The notes: a model not told the origin generated them from the sequence alone. Shown: positions 33,299 through 43,055, counted from the stretch's first letter. The stretch is 44,869 nt of DNA from Paracoccaceae bacterium (GCA_026995265.1 JALWPC010000534.1:1-44869), one strand, 5' to 3'. Numbers and translations: made by a program.

Positions 33299-35245
33299 AT
33301 GCCGCAAAAAGACCGCCCCTGGCTTTTCCGCACCTATGCGGGCCACTCGACCGCCAGCGCCTCGAACGCGCTTTTTCGCGAGAACCTCGCCAAGGGGCAA
33401 ACCGGGCTTTCGGTGGCTTTTGATCTGCCCACGCAGACGGGCTATGACAGTGATCATATTCTGGCGCGGGGCGAGGTGGGCAAGGTCGGGGTGCCGATTT
33501 GCCATCTCGGCGATATGCGGCGGCTGTTTCAGGAAATTCCGCTCGATCAGATGAACACCTCCATGACCATCAACGCCACGGCGGCCTGGCAATTGGCGCT
33601 TTATATCGCCGTGGCCGAGGAGCAGGGGGCCGATGTGGCGGCGCTGAAAGGCACGGTGCAGAACGATATTATCAAGGAATATCTGAGCCGTGGCACCTAT
33701 ATCTTCCCGCCAGCCCCGAGCCTGAAGCTGATCGGGGATATTGTCGAATATTGTTACGCGGAATTGCCCAAATGGAACCCGATGAACGTGTGCTCCTACC
33801 ACCTGCAAGAAGCGGGCGCGACGCCGGAGCAGGAGCTGGCCTTTGCCCTGACCACGGCGATTGCGGTGCTGGACCAGGTGCGCGGGCAGGTGCCGGAGGC
33901 GGACTTCCCCGCCGTGGTGGCGCGGATCTCGTTTTTCGTGAATGCGGGCATTCGGTTTGTCACCGAGATGTGCAAAATGCGCGCCTTTGTGGACCTGTGG
34001 GATGAGATTTGCCGCGAGCGCTACGGGGTCACGGACCCCAAGCAGCGGCGGTTTCGCTACGGGGTGCAAGTGAACTCTCTGGGCCTGACCGAGCAGCAGC
34101 CGGAAAACAATGTTTACCGGATTTTGATCGAGATGCTGGCGGTGACGCTGAGCAAAAAAGCCCGCGCCCGCGCGGTGCAGCTTCCCGCCTGGAACGAGGC
34201 CTTGGGCCTGCCGCGCCCGTGGGACCAGCAATGGTCGCTGCGGATGCAGCAGATCATGGCCTATGAGACAGACCTTCTGGAATATGACGACCTGTTTGAC
34301 GGCAATCCGGCGGTGGAGGCCAAGGTGGAAGCGCTGAAGGCCGGGGCCCGCGCGGAGATTGCGCATATCGACAAGATGGGCGGCGCGGTGGCGGCGATTG
34401 AATATATGAAAACCAGCCTTGTGCAGGCCAATGCGGCGCGGCTCGGGCGGATTGAATCGGGCGACACCCCGGTGGTGGGGGTGAACCGGTTTGAGGCGGG
34501 GGAGCCTAGCCCGCTCACCGGTGGCGACAAAGAGATCATGGTGGTGGACCCGCAGGTGGAGCAGGAGCAGATCGAGGCGCTGCAGGCGTGGCGGGCGGGC
34601 CGCGACGGGGCAGCGGTGGAGGCCAGCCTCAAGGCCCTGCGGGCGGCGGCCAAGGCGGGCGAGAACATCATGCCGCCCTCGATTGCCTGCGCCAAGGCGG
34701 GCGTGACCACGGGGGAGTGGGGCGAAGCCATGCGGGCGGTGATCGGTGAATATCGCGCGCCCACGGGGGTGAGCATGGCCATGGCCAATGACACCACGGG
34801 GCTTGAGGATATTCAGGGGGAGGTGCGGGCAGCGGCGGCGCGCCTGAAGGAGCCGCTGCGCTTTCTGGTCGGTAAGCCGGGGCTGGATGGCCACTCCAAC
34901 GGGGCCGAGCAGATCGCCGTGCGGGCGCGGGATTGCGGCATGAAGGTGTTTTACGAGGGCATCCGGATGACGCCGGAAGCGCTGGTGGAGACCGCGCGCC
35001 GCGAGCGGGTGCATATCATGGGGCTGAGCATCCTGAGCGGCTCGCATGTGCCGCTGGTGGAAGAGACCATGGCGCGGCTCAAGGCGGCGGGGCTGGATAT
35101 GCCGGTGATTGTCGGCGGGATTATCCCGGATGCGGACGCTAAAACCCTGCGCGCGCTGGGCATTGCCCGTGTCTATACGCCCAAGGATTTCGACCTCAAT
35201 CAAATCATGCGGGATGTCATCTGGTTAACACAAAACCCCAAATAG
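33299..35245 (+). CDS. ecm: (2R)-ethylmalonyl-CoA mutase
   Basis: Coenzyme-B12 mutase (648 aa) converting ethylmalonyl-CoA to methylsuccinyl-CoA. The N-terminal TIM-barrel begins [31 protein letters not shown] in parts, with [18 protein letters not shown] as the substrate region. The C-terminal cobalamin domain has DGHSNG at about residue 531 (the D-x-H-x-x-G lower-ligand His), [11 protein letters not shown] and GGIIPDADA. Size and the AGHSTA start match Ecm/MeaA rather than the larger methylmalonyl-CoA mutase. With ccr it indicates the ethylmalonyl-CoA pathway; the remaining steps (mcd, mch, epi) are not in the window. GGAG precedes ATG 33299. Confidence 0.94.
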   Translation: MPQKDRPWLFRTYAGHSTASASNALFRENLAKGQTGLSVAFDLPTQTGYDSDHILARGEVGKVGVPICHLGDMRRLFQEIPLDQMNTSMTINATAAWQLALYIAVAEEQGADVAALKGTVQNDIIKEYLSRGTYIFPPAPSLKLIGDIVEYCYAELPKWNPMNVCSYHLQEAGATPEQELAFALTTAIAVLDQVRGQVPEADFPAVVARISFFVNAGIRFVTEMCKMRAFVDLWDEICRERYGVTDPKQRRFRYGVQVNSLGLTEQQPENNVYRILIEMLAVTLSKKARARAVQLPAWNEALGLPRPWDQQWSLRMQQIMAYETDLLEYDDLFDGNPAVEAKVEALKAGARAEIAHIDKMGGAVAAIEYMKTSLVQANAARLGRIESGDTPVVGVNRFEAGEPSPLTGGDKEIMVVDPQVEQEQIEALQAWRAGRDGAAVEASLKALRAAAKAGENIMPPSIACAKAGVTTGEWGEAMRAVIGEYRAPTGVSMAMANDTTGLEDIQGEVRAAAARLKEPLRFLVGKPGLDGHSNGAEQIAVRARDCGMKVFYEGIRMTPEALVETARRERVHIMGLSILSGSHVPLVEETMARLKAAGLDMPVIVGGIIPDADAKTLRALGIARVYTPKDFDLNQIMRDVIWLTQNPK

Positions 35246-35300
35246 TGCTGGAAGCTTGCCCACGTTTGCACCAGAATGTCGCAAAACGAGAGGGAAGAAG

Positions 35301-36011
35301 ATGACTGTCCATATTGGAGCCAAAGCTGGCGATATTGCGGAAACCGTGCTGCTGCCGGGGGACCCCTACCGCGCCCGCTGGGTGGCGGAGAATTTCCTTG
35401 AAAACGCGGTTCTGGTGAATGAAGTGCGCGGGATGCTGGGCTTTACCGGCACATATAAAGGCAACCGTGTCACCGTGCATGGCACCGGCATGGGGATGCC
35501 GTCGCTTTCAATCTACGTCAACGAGCTGATCCGCGATTTCGGGGCCAAAACCCTGATCCGCATCGGCTCTGCGGGGGCGATGCAGGAGGCGATCAAGGTG
35601 CGGGATGTGGTGTTGGCGATGAGCGCCACCACGCTGAGCACGCCATCTGAAGGCATGTTCAGGGAGCTGAACTTCGCCCCGACGGCCGATTTTGGCTTGC
35701 TGGCGGCGGCGCATAAAGCGGCGCAAGGTAAGAGCATCCCGACCCATGTGGGCAGCATATATTCCAGCAATACCTTTTATGACGAACGGCCCGATTTGAA
35801 CGAGCAAATGATGCGCCACGGCATTCTGGCGGTGGAAATGGAAGCGGCCGAGCTTTACACCCTGGCCGCCCGCTATGGCTGCCGCGCGCTGGGGATTATG
35901 ACGATCTCGGACCACCTTGTCACCCATGAGGCGCTGCCCTCGGACCAGCGCGAGCGAAGCTTCGGTGACATGGTCGAAATCGCACTGGAAGCGGCGTTTG
36001 AGCAGGGCTAG
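35301..36011 (+). CDS. deoD: Purine nucleoside phosphorylase, DeoD type
   Basis: Cytoplasmic hexameric phosphorylase (236 aa) that splits purine (deoxy)nucleosides with phosphate. [22 protein letters not shown] carries the phosphate Gly/Arg, GTGMGMPS and RIGSAGAMQ the phosphate site, [12 protein letters not shown] the ribose-binding Glu, and MTISDHL the catalytic Asp. AGGGAAG precedes ATG 35301; the frame upstream to 35256 lacks family sequence. Its stop shares CTAG (36008-36011) with the converging arsR stop. Confidence 0.95.
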   Translation: MTVHIGAKAGDIAETVLLPGDPYRARWVAENFLENAVLVNEVRGMLGFTGTYKGNRVTVHGTGMGMPSLSIYVNELIRDFGAKTLIRIGSAGAMQEAIKVRDVVLAMSATTLSTPSEGMFRELNFAPTADFGLLAAAHKAAQGKSIPTHVGSIYSSNTFYDERPDLNEQMMRHGILAVEMEAAELYTLAARYGCRALGIMTISDHLVTHEALPSDQRERSFGDMVEIALEAAFEQG

Positions 36012-36328
36012 GACAGCGTTTTCAACAGGGCCAGATTCTCGCGGCAATGCGCCATTTGCCCGTCGCAACAATCTTGCGGCAAAAAACTGATCAGGTCATT
36101 GATCGCGACCATATCTGCCGAATAATGGATCTCGCGCCGGTGGCGGGTGGCCCGTAACAGGCCTGCCCGTTTCAGAATTGCCAGATGCCCCGAAAGCGTG
36201 GGCGGCACACTCCTTAGCCGGTTCGAAATCTCGCCCACGCGCAGGCTGTTGGACGGCTGCCGGGCCAGCTGGCGATAGATATACATACGGGTGGCCGCAA
36301 AGGCCTCTATCGCTTTGCTCTGGTCCAT
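36008..36328 (-). CDS. arsR: ArsR-family metalloid-responsive repressor
   Basis: Winged-helix repressor (106 aa) of the ArsR/SmtB family. The HTH is around [17 protein letters not shown] (residues 42-58), and the wing follows at [10 protein letters not shown]. It lacks the classic C-V-C motif in the DNA-recognition helix but has a C-terminal Cys triad C87, C88, C95 (CCDGQMAHC). This resembles the second type of As(III) site described for Acidithiobacillus ArsR. It diverges from an AqpS-like channel gene across a 90-bp region with a dyad operator, so it probably represses that gene and itself until arsenite binds. Confidence 0.88.
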   Translation of the reverse strand: MDQSKAIEAFAATRMYIYRQLARQPSNSLRVGEISNRLRSVPPTLSGHLAILKRAGLLRATRHRREIHYSADMVAINDLISFLPQDCCDGQMAHCRENLALLKTLS

Positions 36329-36376
36329 TTTATGTCCTGCCCAACACCGGTGGTTTACTATCTTTTCATTGCTATA

Positions 36377-36403
36377 CTATGGTTATCTCGGCAATTACCG
36401 TAG
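36377..36403. promoter_or_regulatory. Dyad operator in the arsR-aqpS divergent region
   Basis: CTATGGTTAT (36377-36386) and ATTACCGTAG (36394-36403) are complementary at 8 of 10 positions with a 7-bp spacer. It lies 16 bp before the aquaporin start and 49 bp from the arsR start, a suitable place for ArsR repression of both. Confidence 0.5.
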
Positions 36404-36418
36404 TAAGGTGGGTTCACG

Positions 36419-37090
36419 ATGGAAAACCGCATAATCATAAATATGCCGCGCAGGCTGTTTGCCGAAGGGGTCGGGACATTTTCATTGCTGGCCACAGTTG
36501 TGGGTTCCGGCATTATGGCCGAAAACCTGTCGGGCGGGAATGTGGCGATAGCATTGCTGGGCAACACCATCCCCACGGGGGCCATTCTTGTGGTGCTGAT
36601 CACGGTGTTCGGCCCGATTTCCGGCGCCCATTTCAACCCCGCCGTTACCCTGAGCTTTGCCCTGCGCAAGAACATTTCGGTGCCCGAAAGCGTGCTTTAT
36701 GTGGTGGCGCAGATTTCCGGAGGCATTGTCGGGGTTCTGGCCGCACATTTCATGTTTGACATGGAGATTCTGGAGACCTCGACCAAGCTGCGCACCGGCG
36801 CAGGCCAATGGATGGGCGAGTTTGTGGCCACCTTCGGCCTGGTTGGCACGATTATGGCCTGCATCAAAGCCCGCCCAAGCGCGGTGCCAATGGTGGTCGG
36901 GCTGTATATAACGGCTGCCTACTGGTTCACCTCCTCCACCTCATTTGCCAATCCGGCCGTGACCATCGCCCGCAGTTTCTCGGACTCCTTTGCCGGTATC
37001 GACCCTTCCAATATTGCCGCTTTTATTGTGATACAGTTCCTTGCCGCCATCATGGCAACCTACACCTTCAGGTGGCTGTTGGAGGACTAG
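36419..37090 (+). CDS. aqpS: Aquaporin-family channel, AqpS-like (predicted arsenite channel)
   Basis: MIP-family membrane channel (223 aa) with six hydrophobic segments and two NPA boxes: NPA 73-75 (HFNPAVT) and NPA 178-180 (FANPAVTIAR). The arginine that normally follows the second NPA in the selectivity filter is Val181 here, which widens the filter; Arg185 lies four residues further. The same replacement is reported for Sinorhizobium AqpS, which conducts arsenicals and is encoded beside arsR. No arsC or arsH follows. Instead a PatB-like gene starts three bases after the stop. It probably lets arsenite or methylated arsenic leave the cell; direct evidence is lacking. Confidence 0.85.
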   Translation: MENRIIINMPRRLFAEGVGTFSLLATVVGSGIMAENLSGGNVAIALLGNTIPTGAILVVLITVFGPISGAHFNPAVTLSFALRKNISVPESVLYVVAQISGGIVGVLAAHFMFDMEILETSTKLRTGAGQWMGEFVATFGLVGTIMACIKARPSAVPMVVGLYITAAYWFTSSTSFANPAVTIARSFSDSFAGIDPSNIAAFIVIQFLAAIMATYTFRWLLED

Positions 37091-37092
37091 CC

Positions 37093-38268
37093 TTGCCAAA
37101 CCCGTTTGATACCGAATTCAACCGCCGCGAGGTGCCCGCGCTGAAAACCCATAAAATGGTGTTGGGTGAAAATGGCGCGGACCTGTTTGCCGCCGGTGTA
37201 GCCGATATGGATTTCCAGGCCCCGCCCGTAGTGCGTGCCGCCATGAGGGCGCGGCTGGAACACGGCATTTTCGGCTATGAAGCTATGCCCGATACCCTCT
37301 TGCCAGCCCTGACCGGATGGCTCGCCGCCCGCCATGGCTGGCAGGTCGAGGCCGCCCATATTCTGCGCGCCCCCAATGTGCTGAACATCCTTGCCATGGC
37401 GGCATCTGTTTTCACCGATCCCGGGGATGGTATCATCGTGCAGCCTCCGGTATTTTTCGATTTTTACGATATTCTCCGAGAAAACGACCGGAAAATCAGG
37501 CCCAACCCGCTGACCTTGCAAAATGGGCGCTACGGCATGGATTTTGACGGGCTGGAAAAACTGGCCGCCGAACCGCGCACAAAAATGCTGTTTTTGTGCA
37601 ACCCGCATAACCCGGTTGGCCGTGTCTGGACGCGGGCCGAACTCACGCAGCTGGGGGATATTTGCGCCCGCCATGATGTGCTGGTGGTGTCCGATGAAAT
37701 TCATGCGGATATTACCCTGCGCGGGCACAGCTACACCCCCTTTGCCGCCCTCGGCCCAGCCTATGCCGACAATGCGATCACCTGCTTGTCTCCGGCCAAA
37801 AGTTTCAATATCGCCGCTTGCTGCTCGGCCTTTACCGTGGTTTCCAACCAAGCACGCCGCGCCGCCTTTCAGGCTGAAAACAGCCGCCTGACGGTGAACA
37901 AAAACAACGCCTTTGCCAGCGTGGCCATGGTCGCCGCCTATGAGGCAGGCGGGCCGTGGCTGGATGCGGCGTTGGCCTATATCGAGGGGAATGTGGCCCT
38001 TGTGCGGGCAGCACTGGCCCCTTTGAAAACGGTGCAGATGGTAGAGCCGGAAGGCACCTTCCTGCTCTGGCTTGATTTCCGCGCCCTCGGGCTTTCACCT
38101 GAAGGGCTCACGGCGTTTCTGCGGGAAAAGGCGGGCTGGGCCGTAACCCGCGGGCAGGCTTTCGGCAAAGAGGGCGAAGGTTTTGCCCGCCTCAACATCG
38201 CCTGTCCGCGGGCAAAACTGGCGGCCGCGCTGAAAACACTCACTGCCGCCCTTACCCCGATTTCGTAA
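37093..38268 (+). CDS. PLP-dependent aminotransferase, PatB/MalY type (C-S lyase family)
   Basis: Fold-type I PLP enzyme (391 aa). FAAGVADMDFQAPPVVRAAM near the N-terminus is the MalY/PatB hallmark. CNPHNPVGRVW, VVSDEIHADI and the PLP lysine in SPAKSFNIAACC complete the active site. Members cleave the C-S bond of cystathionine or cysteine conjugates. The most likely start is TTG 37093 (LPNPFDTEFNRR), with GGAGG seven bases ahead and just after the aqpS stop; no ATG fits. It is co-transcribed with the channel gene, which is unusual for an ars unit; a link to thiol-arsenic chemistry is only speculation. Confidence 0.87.
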   Translation: MPNPFDTEFNRREVPALKTHKMVLGENGADLFAAGVADMDFQAPPVVRAAMRARLEHGIFGYEAMPDTLLPALTGWLAARHGWQVEAAHILRAPNVLNILAMAASVFTDPGDGIIVQPPVFFDFYDILRENDRKIRPNPLTLQNGRYGMDFDGLEKLAAEPRTKMLFLCNPHNPVGRVWTRAELTQLGDICARHDVLVVSDEIHADITLRGHSYTPFAALGPAYADNAITCLSPAKSFNIAACCSAFTVVSNQARRAAFQAENSRLTVNKNNAFASVAMVAAYEAGGPWLDAALAYIEGNVALVRAALAPLKTVQMVEPEGTFLLWLDFRALGLSPEGLTAFLREKAGWAVTRGQAFGKEGEGFARLNIACPRAKLAAALKTLTAALTPIS

Positions 38269-38346
38269 CCAAATTGCTTGGCGCTTCGGGCGCGGATACG
38301 CTAAGCTGGCCACTTAGCCCTCAGGCACATTTTTCCGGAGCCGGTC

Positions 38347-39141
38347 ATGCAGCCACTCAGCGCGTTCCCCGCCGATATTGCCCGCAATATCACCTGCGTT
38401 TTCACCGATATTGATGACACCCTCACCCATGAGGGCCGCCTGCCCGCCAATGCTTACGCAGCACTGGAAGCCCTGCAAAGCGCGGGCATTCAGGTGGCCC
38501 CGATCACCGGCCGCCCCGCAGGCTGGTGTGATATGATCGCGCGTATGTGGCCGGTTGCGGGGGTGGTGGGCGAAAACGGGGCGTTTTATTTTTCCTACGA
38601 TACCGCCGGCAAAAAAATGTTGCGGGTGTATGATCTGGATGCGGCCACGCGGGCAAAAAACCGGGAAAAACTGGCCCGTATTCAAGCCCGGGTGCTGGCC
38701 GAAGTGCCGGGCTGCGCAGTGTCGGCCGACCAGCGTTACCGCGAGGCTGATCTGGCCATTGATTTCTGCGAAGATGTGCCGCCTCTGCCCGAGGCCGCCG
38801 TGCAGCGGATTGTCGATATTTTCGAGGCCGACGGCGCCATGGCGAAGGTCTCCTCTATCCATGTAAACGGCTGGTATGGCCGCTATGACAAACTCTCCAT
38901 GAGCCGCCGCTTTGCCGCCGAGCGGCTGGGTCTGGACCTTGAAACCGGTCGCAATCGCGTGGTTTTTTGTGGTGACAGCCCCAATGACAGCCCGATGTTT
39001 GCCGCTTTCCCCTATGCCTGCGGCGTGGCCAATGTGGCCGATTTTGCGGGTAAAATGGCGGCAATCCCCGCTTATATAGCCCCGTCTCGTGGCGGTGACG
39101 GTTTTGTGGAAATCGCCGACATGTTGCTATCGGCCCGCTAA
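38347..39141 (+). CDS. HAD-superfamily phosphatase, subclass IIB
   Basis: Cytoplasmic phosphatase (264 aa). Motif I is FTDIDDTLT with the nucleophile Asp, motif II TGRPAG, the cap domain spans about residues 85-180, and motif IV is FCGDSPNDSPMF. The IIB cap places it with sugar-phosphate phosphatases such as mannosyl-3-phosphoglycerate, trehalose- or sucrose-phosphate phosphatase. The substrate cannot be chosen from sequence alone. GGAG precedes the ATG. It converges with the agl operon, whose last gene ends 39 bp away; a sugar-phosphate role would fit but is not shown. Confidence 0.85.
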   Translation: MQPLSAFPADIARNITCVFTDIDDTLTHEGRLPANAYAALEALQSAGIQVAPITGRPAGWCDMIARMWPVAGVVGENGAFYFSYDTAGKKMLRVYDLDAATRAKNREKLARIQARVLAEVPGCAVSADQRYREADLAIDFCEDVPPLPEAAVQRIVDIFEADGAMAKVSSIHVNGWYGRYDKLSMSRRFAAERLGLDLETGRNRVVFCGDSPNDSPMFAAFPYACGVANVADFAGKMAAIPAYIAPSRGGDGFVEIADMLLSAR

Positions 39142-39180
39142 TACGCGCCCCAGACGATTGTCCCGAAACACCGTGCGGCG

Positions 39181-40263
39181 CTAGCGGTAGAGGAGCGAGC
39201 GGCCATCCGCGAATAAATGCACCTTTTCGGCAGGGGCGGTCAGGCGGATGGTCTGGCCACGCAGACCGTGCACAATGCCCGGCAGCTTGGCAATCACCGG
39301 CTCCCCCGATGTCGCGTCGAAATAGATTTGTGTCACCTCGCCGAGCAGTTCGGTGAAGTCCACTGTGCCGGTGAAAACCGGCCTGCCCTCGGTGGCCCGC
39401 AGGTCCTCGGGGCGCACGCCCACGCTCACCTGCCGGCCCATATCGGCTTCGGTGGTCGGGATGTCTGCCAGCGCCTCGCAGCCCTCTGCCAGTTGCACGC
39501 GGGTTTGCGGGCCTGTGGCAATAATCTCGCCGGGCCAGAGGTTCATGGCGGGGGAGCCGATGAAGCGGGCGACGAATTCGTTTTCGGGGCGCTCGTAGAG
39601 GTCCAAGGGGGTGCCGACTTGCGCAATGCCCTTGTTGGCCAGCACCACAATGCGGGAGGCCAGCGTCATCGCTTCCACCTGATCATGGGTCACATAAATC
39701 ATAGTGCTGTCCGGCATACTCTCCTTGAGCTGGGCGATTTCGATACGGGTGGCGACGCGCAGGGCGGCATCCAAGTTGGAAAGCGGTTCGTCAAACAGAT
39801 AAACCTTCGGGTCCCGCACAATCGAGCGGCCAATGGCGACGCGCTGGCGCTGGCCGCCAGACAGCGCCTTGGGCAGGCGGTCGAGGTAATCTTCGAGCTG
39901 GAGGATTTTGGCGGCTTTGGCCACGGCGGCCTCGATCTCGGCTTTGGGCTTTTTGGCCAGTTTCAGGGCAAAGGACATGTTTTCGCGCACCGTCATGTGC
40001 GGATAAAGCGCGTAGGACTGGAACACCATGGCAATGCCGCGCTCGGCGGGGGGGATGTTATTGACCACCACGCCGTCAATTTCCAACTCGCCGGCGGTGA
40101 TCTTCTCCAAGCCCGCCACCATGCGCAGCAGGGTGGATTTCCCGCAGCCCGAGGGGCCGACAAACACGATCAACTCGCCGGTTTTTATATCGAGGTTAAT
40201 GTTTTCCAGCACGCTCAAATCGCCGTAAGACTTTGCAATTCCTGTCATTTTCAGCTCGGCCAT
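39181..40263 (-). CDS. aglK: Alpha-glucoside ABC transporter ATP-binding protein AglK
   Basis: MalK/UgpC-type ATPase (360 aa) for the agl sugar importer. Walker A GPSGCGKST, Q-loop MVFQSYALYP, signature LSGGQRQRVAIGRS, Walker B VYLFDEPLSNLD and H-loop VTHDQVEAMTLA are present. A C-terminal regulatory OB/TOBE domain holds VSVGVRPEDLRA. AGGAG precedes the ATG, nine bases after aglA. It is the last gene of the operon. Confidence 0.92.
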   Translation of the reverse strand: MAELKMTGIAKSYGDLSVLENINLDIKTGELIVFVGPSGCGKSTLLRMVAGLEKITAGELEIDGVVVNNIPPAERGIAMVFQSYALYPHMTVRENMSFALKLAKKPKAEIEAAVAKAAKILQLEDYLDRLPKALSGGQRQRVAIGRSIVRDPKVYLFDEPLSNLDAALRVATRIEIAQLKESMPDSTMIYVTHDQVEAMTLASRIVVLANKGIAQVGTPLDLYERPENEFVARFIGSPAMNLWPGEIIATGPQTRVQLAEGCEALADIPTTEADMGRQVSVGVRPEDLRATEGRPVFTGTVDFTELLGEVTQIYFDATSGEPVIAKLPGIVHGLRGQTIRLTAPAEKVHLFADGRSLLYR

Positions 40264-40272
40264 AATGTGCTC

Positions 40273-41901
40273 CTATGGTTTGACGGCAAGGAATACCTGC
40301 CAGGGCTCAAGGGTGAGGCGGCCTTCGGGCGAAAGCGCGGCGCTGCCAAGCGCCCGCCCTATCGGCTGCCACTGGCCCGCAGGCAGGTCGGCCTGGCGCG
40401 GGGTGTCGCCAAGGTTGAAGGCGCAGAACAGGGTCTCGGTGCCTGTGCTGCGCGTAAAAGTAAGCACGCCAGTGCTGGAAAGCACCTGCATATCGCCCAC
40501 GCGCAGGGCGGGGTGGGCCTGCCGGAAGGCAATGGCGCGGCGGTAGTGGTGCAGGAGCGAGGCGGGGTCAGCCTCCGCGCTGGCGGCGGCGTGGCTCAGG
40601 TGCGCTTGCGGCACGGGGAGCCATGTTTTGGCGGCGCTTGAGAAGCCGCCGTTCTGGTTGCTTGACTCCCAGACCATCGGGGTGCGGCAGCCATCGCGGC
40701 CTTTGAATTCGGGCCAGAATTCAAGCCCGTAGGGGTCCTGAATGGCGTCAAACGGCACGTCGGCCTCGGGCAGGCCCAGTTCCTCGCCCTGATAAATACA
40801 GGCCGAGCCGCGCAGACACATTAGCAAGGTGGCAAAGCAGCGGTTGGCGGCATCATTCAGGCCCCAGCGGGATGTGTGGCGGGCGACGTCGTGGTTGGAA
40901 AAGGCCCAGCAGGCCCAGCCGTTGGCGGCCACGCGGTCGAGCTTGGCGAAAATCCCGGCTATGTCTGCGGCTTCGGGGCGGTGGCTGGCGAGGAGTTCAA
41001 AGGCGTAGCACATCTGCATCAGGTCGTCGCCCGCCGTGTATTCGCCGAGAATCTCCAGCCCGCGCTGGCTGTCGCCAACCTCGCCGACGGCGGCGGCGTT
41101 ATAGGGGTCCATCAGGGCGCGCAGGCGGCGCAGGAAGCCCAGCGTCTCGGGGCGGTTTTTGTCGTAGAGATGCTCCTGATAATTGTAAGGATTGACCGCA
41201 GGGGCGGTGAGGTCGTTGCGCTCGCTCTCCGGCAGGGCGGGGTTATCGCGCAGGGCCTGATCGGCGAAGTAGAAGTTGATGGTGTCGAGGCGGAAGCCGT
41301 TGACGCCGCGCTCCAGCCAGAAGCGGGCGATGTCGAGGAGTTCGTCCTGCACTTGCGGGTTGTGGAAGTTCAGGTCGGGCTGGCTGGTGAGGAAATTGTG
41401 CAGGTAATACTGGCAGCGCCGCCCCTCCCAATGCCACGCCGAGCCACCGAAGATGGAAAGCCAGTTATTGGGCGGGGTGCCGTCGGGCTTGGGGTCGGCC
41501 CAGACGTAATAGTCACTGTGGGGGTTTGGCTCGGCTTTGCGGCTCTCGATGAACCACGGGTGCTGATCTGAGGTGTGGCTGAACACCAGATCAATCATCA
41601 CCTTGAGGCCGAGGGCGTGAGCGGTTTCCACCACCGCGTCAAAGTCGGCGAGCGTGCCGAAAACGGGGTCCACATCGCGGAAATCCGAGACATCATAGCC
41701 GAAATCGGCCATGGGAGAGGTGAAAAACGGCGAGATCCAGATGGCGTCTACCCCGAGTTTAGCGATGTAAGGCAGGCGTTGCACAATGCCGCGCAGGTCG
41801 CCGATGCCATTGCCGGTGCTGTCCTGAAAGCTGCGCGGGTAGATTTGGTAAATCACCGCCCCGCGCCACCAGTTTTGCGCTGTGTTCATATGGTTTTCCA
41901 T
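40273..41901 (-). CDS. aglA: Alpha-glucosidase AglA (GH13)
   Basis: Cytoplasmic glycoside hydrolase family 13 enzyme (542 aa) that splits imported alpha-glucosides such as sucrose, maltose or trehalose. The start WWRGAVIYQIYPRSFQDSTGNGIGDL is diagnostic. Catalytic regions: DLVFSHTSDQHPWF, GFRLDTINFYF (nucleophile Asp), AVGEVGDS (acid Glu) and FSNHDVARH (third Asp). ATG 41901 shares a base with the aglG stop (TAATG); ATG 41889 is the alternative. The gene order matches Sinorhizobium aglEFGAK. Confidence 0.94.
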   Translation of the reverse strand: MENHMNTAQNWWRGAVIYQIYPRSFQDSTGNGIGDLRGIVQRLPYIAKLGVDAIWISPFFTSPMADFGYDVSDFRDVDPVFGTLADFDAVVETAHALGLKVMIDLVFSHTSDQHPWFIESRKAEPNPHSDYYVWADPKPDGTPPNNWLSIFGGSAWHWEGRRCQYYLHNFLTSQPDLNFHNPQVQDELLDIARFWLERGVNGFRLDTINFYFADQALRDNPALPESERNDLTAPAVNPYNYQEHLYDKNRPETLGFLRRLRALMDPYNAAAVGEVGDSQRGLEILGEYTAGDDLMQMCYAFELLASHRPEAADIAGIFAKLDRVAANGWACWAFSNHDVARHTSRWGLNDAANRCFATLLMCLRGSACIYQGEELGLPEADVPFDAIQDPYGLEFWPEFKGRDGCRTPMVWESSNQNGGFSSAAKTWLPVPQAHLSHAAASAEADPASLLHHYRRAIAFRQAHPALRVGDMQVLSSTGVLTFTRSTGTETLFCAFNLGDTPRQADLPAGQWQPIGRALGSAALSPEGRLTLEPWQVFLAVKP

Positions 41902-43046
41902 TACTTGACCGACCCCGCCAGCAGCCCGCGCACGAGGTATTTTTGCATGGCAAAGAACACCATGAGGGGCACGGCGATTGAAACGAAGGCCGAAGTGGCG
42001 AGGATTTCCCAGTTGCCGCCGCGTGTGCCCAGAAGCTCGACGATTTGCTTGGTCATCACCGTGGTGTCGCCGGTGCTGTCGATGAGAAATACCAGCGCCA
42101 CGAGGAGGTCGTTCCATGTCCAGAGGAACTGGAAAATGGCGAAGGAGGCCAGCGCGGGGAAGCTCAGCGGCAGGATAATTTTGGTGAAAATCTGGAACTC
42201 GGTGGCCCCGTCTACGCGGGCGTTCTCGATGATGTCGCGCGGCAGGCCGACCATGTAATTGCGCAACAGGTATATGGCCAGCGGTAGGCCAAAGCCCGTA
42301 TGCGCCAGCCACGCGCCAAGGTAGCCCTTGCCGATGCCGATTTCATTATGCAGCTTCAAGAGCGGAATCAGCGCCAGTTGCAAGGGCACCACGAGCAGGC
42401 CGACGATAACGGCAATCAGCAGCGCCCGCCCCGGGAACTCCATCCATGCCAGCGCATAGGCGGCGAAGGCGGCGATGACGATCGGGATGATGGTGGCGGG
42501 GATGGTGACGGTAAGAGTGTTGATGAAGGCCTTGGCCATGCCCTCGGCATTCTCGGGGTCAAACAGCACGTTCTGGTAGTTGCGCAGGGTGAATTCCGGC
42601 GGGGTGGTGGCGGTGACAAAGATGCGCTGGCCACGGCGGCCCGAAAACGGCTCGGTGTTTTCCATCCGGTAGCGTCCATCGGCCTGCACGGTGATGGTGC
42701 CGCCCTTTTTCAGGGGCGCGGTGTCGCCAGCGGTGTAGCTGTTGATCGCGCGCGAAGAAATGCCCCAGACGGAGATTTCGGCGGGTTTTTCCGGCGGGAA
42801 AAGCCGCCCTTCAATCACATAAAGCCCGCCCTCCTGCACCTGAAGCTCCGGCGCATCGGCGCGCAGGGTCAGGTTTTGCTGGGAGGGAAACATCGCCTTC
42901 CACCAGCCGCTGGTGGAAATCTGGTCAGCAGTGCGAAAGGAGGAAACCAGCAGCCCCACGGTGGGAAACAGCCACAGCGCCACCAAGGCCAGCACCGAAA
43001 TATGCACCGCCCATGAGAGGCTGGATTTTTGCCCTGCAATATCCAC
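41901..43046 (-). CDS. aglG: Alpha-glucoside ABC transporter permease AglG
   Basis: Inner-membrane permease (381 aa). The first membrane segment is near residues 15-35. Then an insert of roughly 110 soluble residues, probably periplasmic (about 40-150), precedes the MalG-like core; such an insert is typical of AglG. The EAA loop reads ENARVDGATEFQIFTKI then ILPLSFPAL. It pairs with AglF. The stop overlaps the aglA start. Confidence 0.93.
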   Translation of the reverse strand: MDIAGQKSSLSWAVHISVLALVALWLFPTVGLLVSSFRTADQISTSGWWKAMFPSQQNLTLRADAPELQVQEGGLYVIEGRLFPPEKPAEISVWGISSRAINSYTAGDTAPLKKGGTITVQADGRYRMENTEPFSGRRGQRIFVTATTPPEFTLRNYQNVLFDPENAEGMAKAFINTLTVTIPATIIPIVIAAFAAYALAWMEFPGRALLIAVIVGLLVVPLQLALIPLLKLHNEIGIGKGYLGAWLAHTGFGLPLAIYLLRNYMVGLPRDIIENARVDGATEFQIFTKIILPLSFPALASFAIFQFLWTWNDLLVALVFLIDSTGDTTVMTKQIVELLGTRGGNWEILATSAFVSIAVPLMVFFAMQKYLVRGLLAGSVK

Positions 43047-43055
43047 ACCGGCCCC

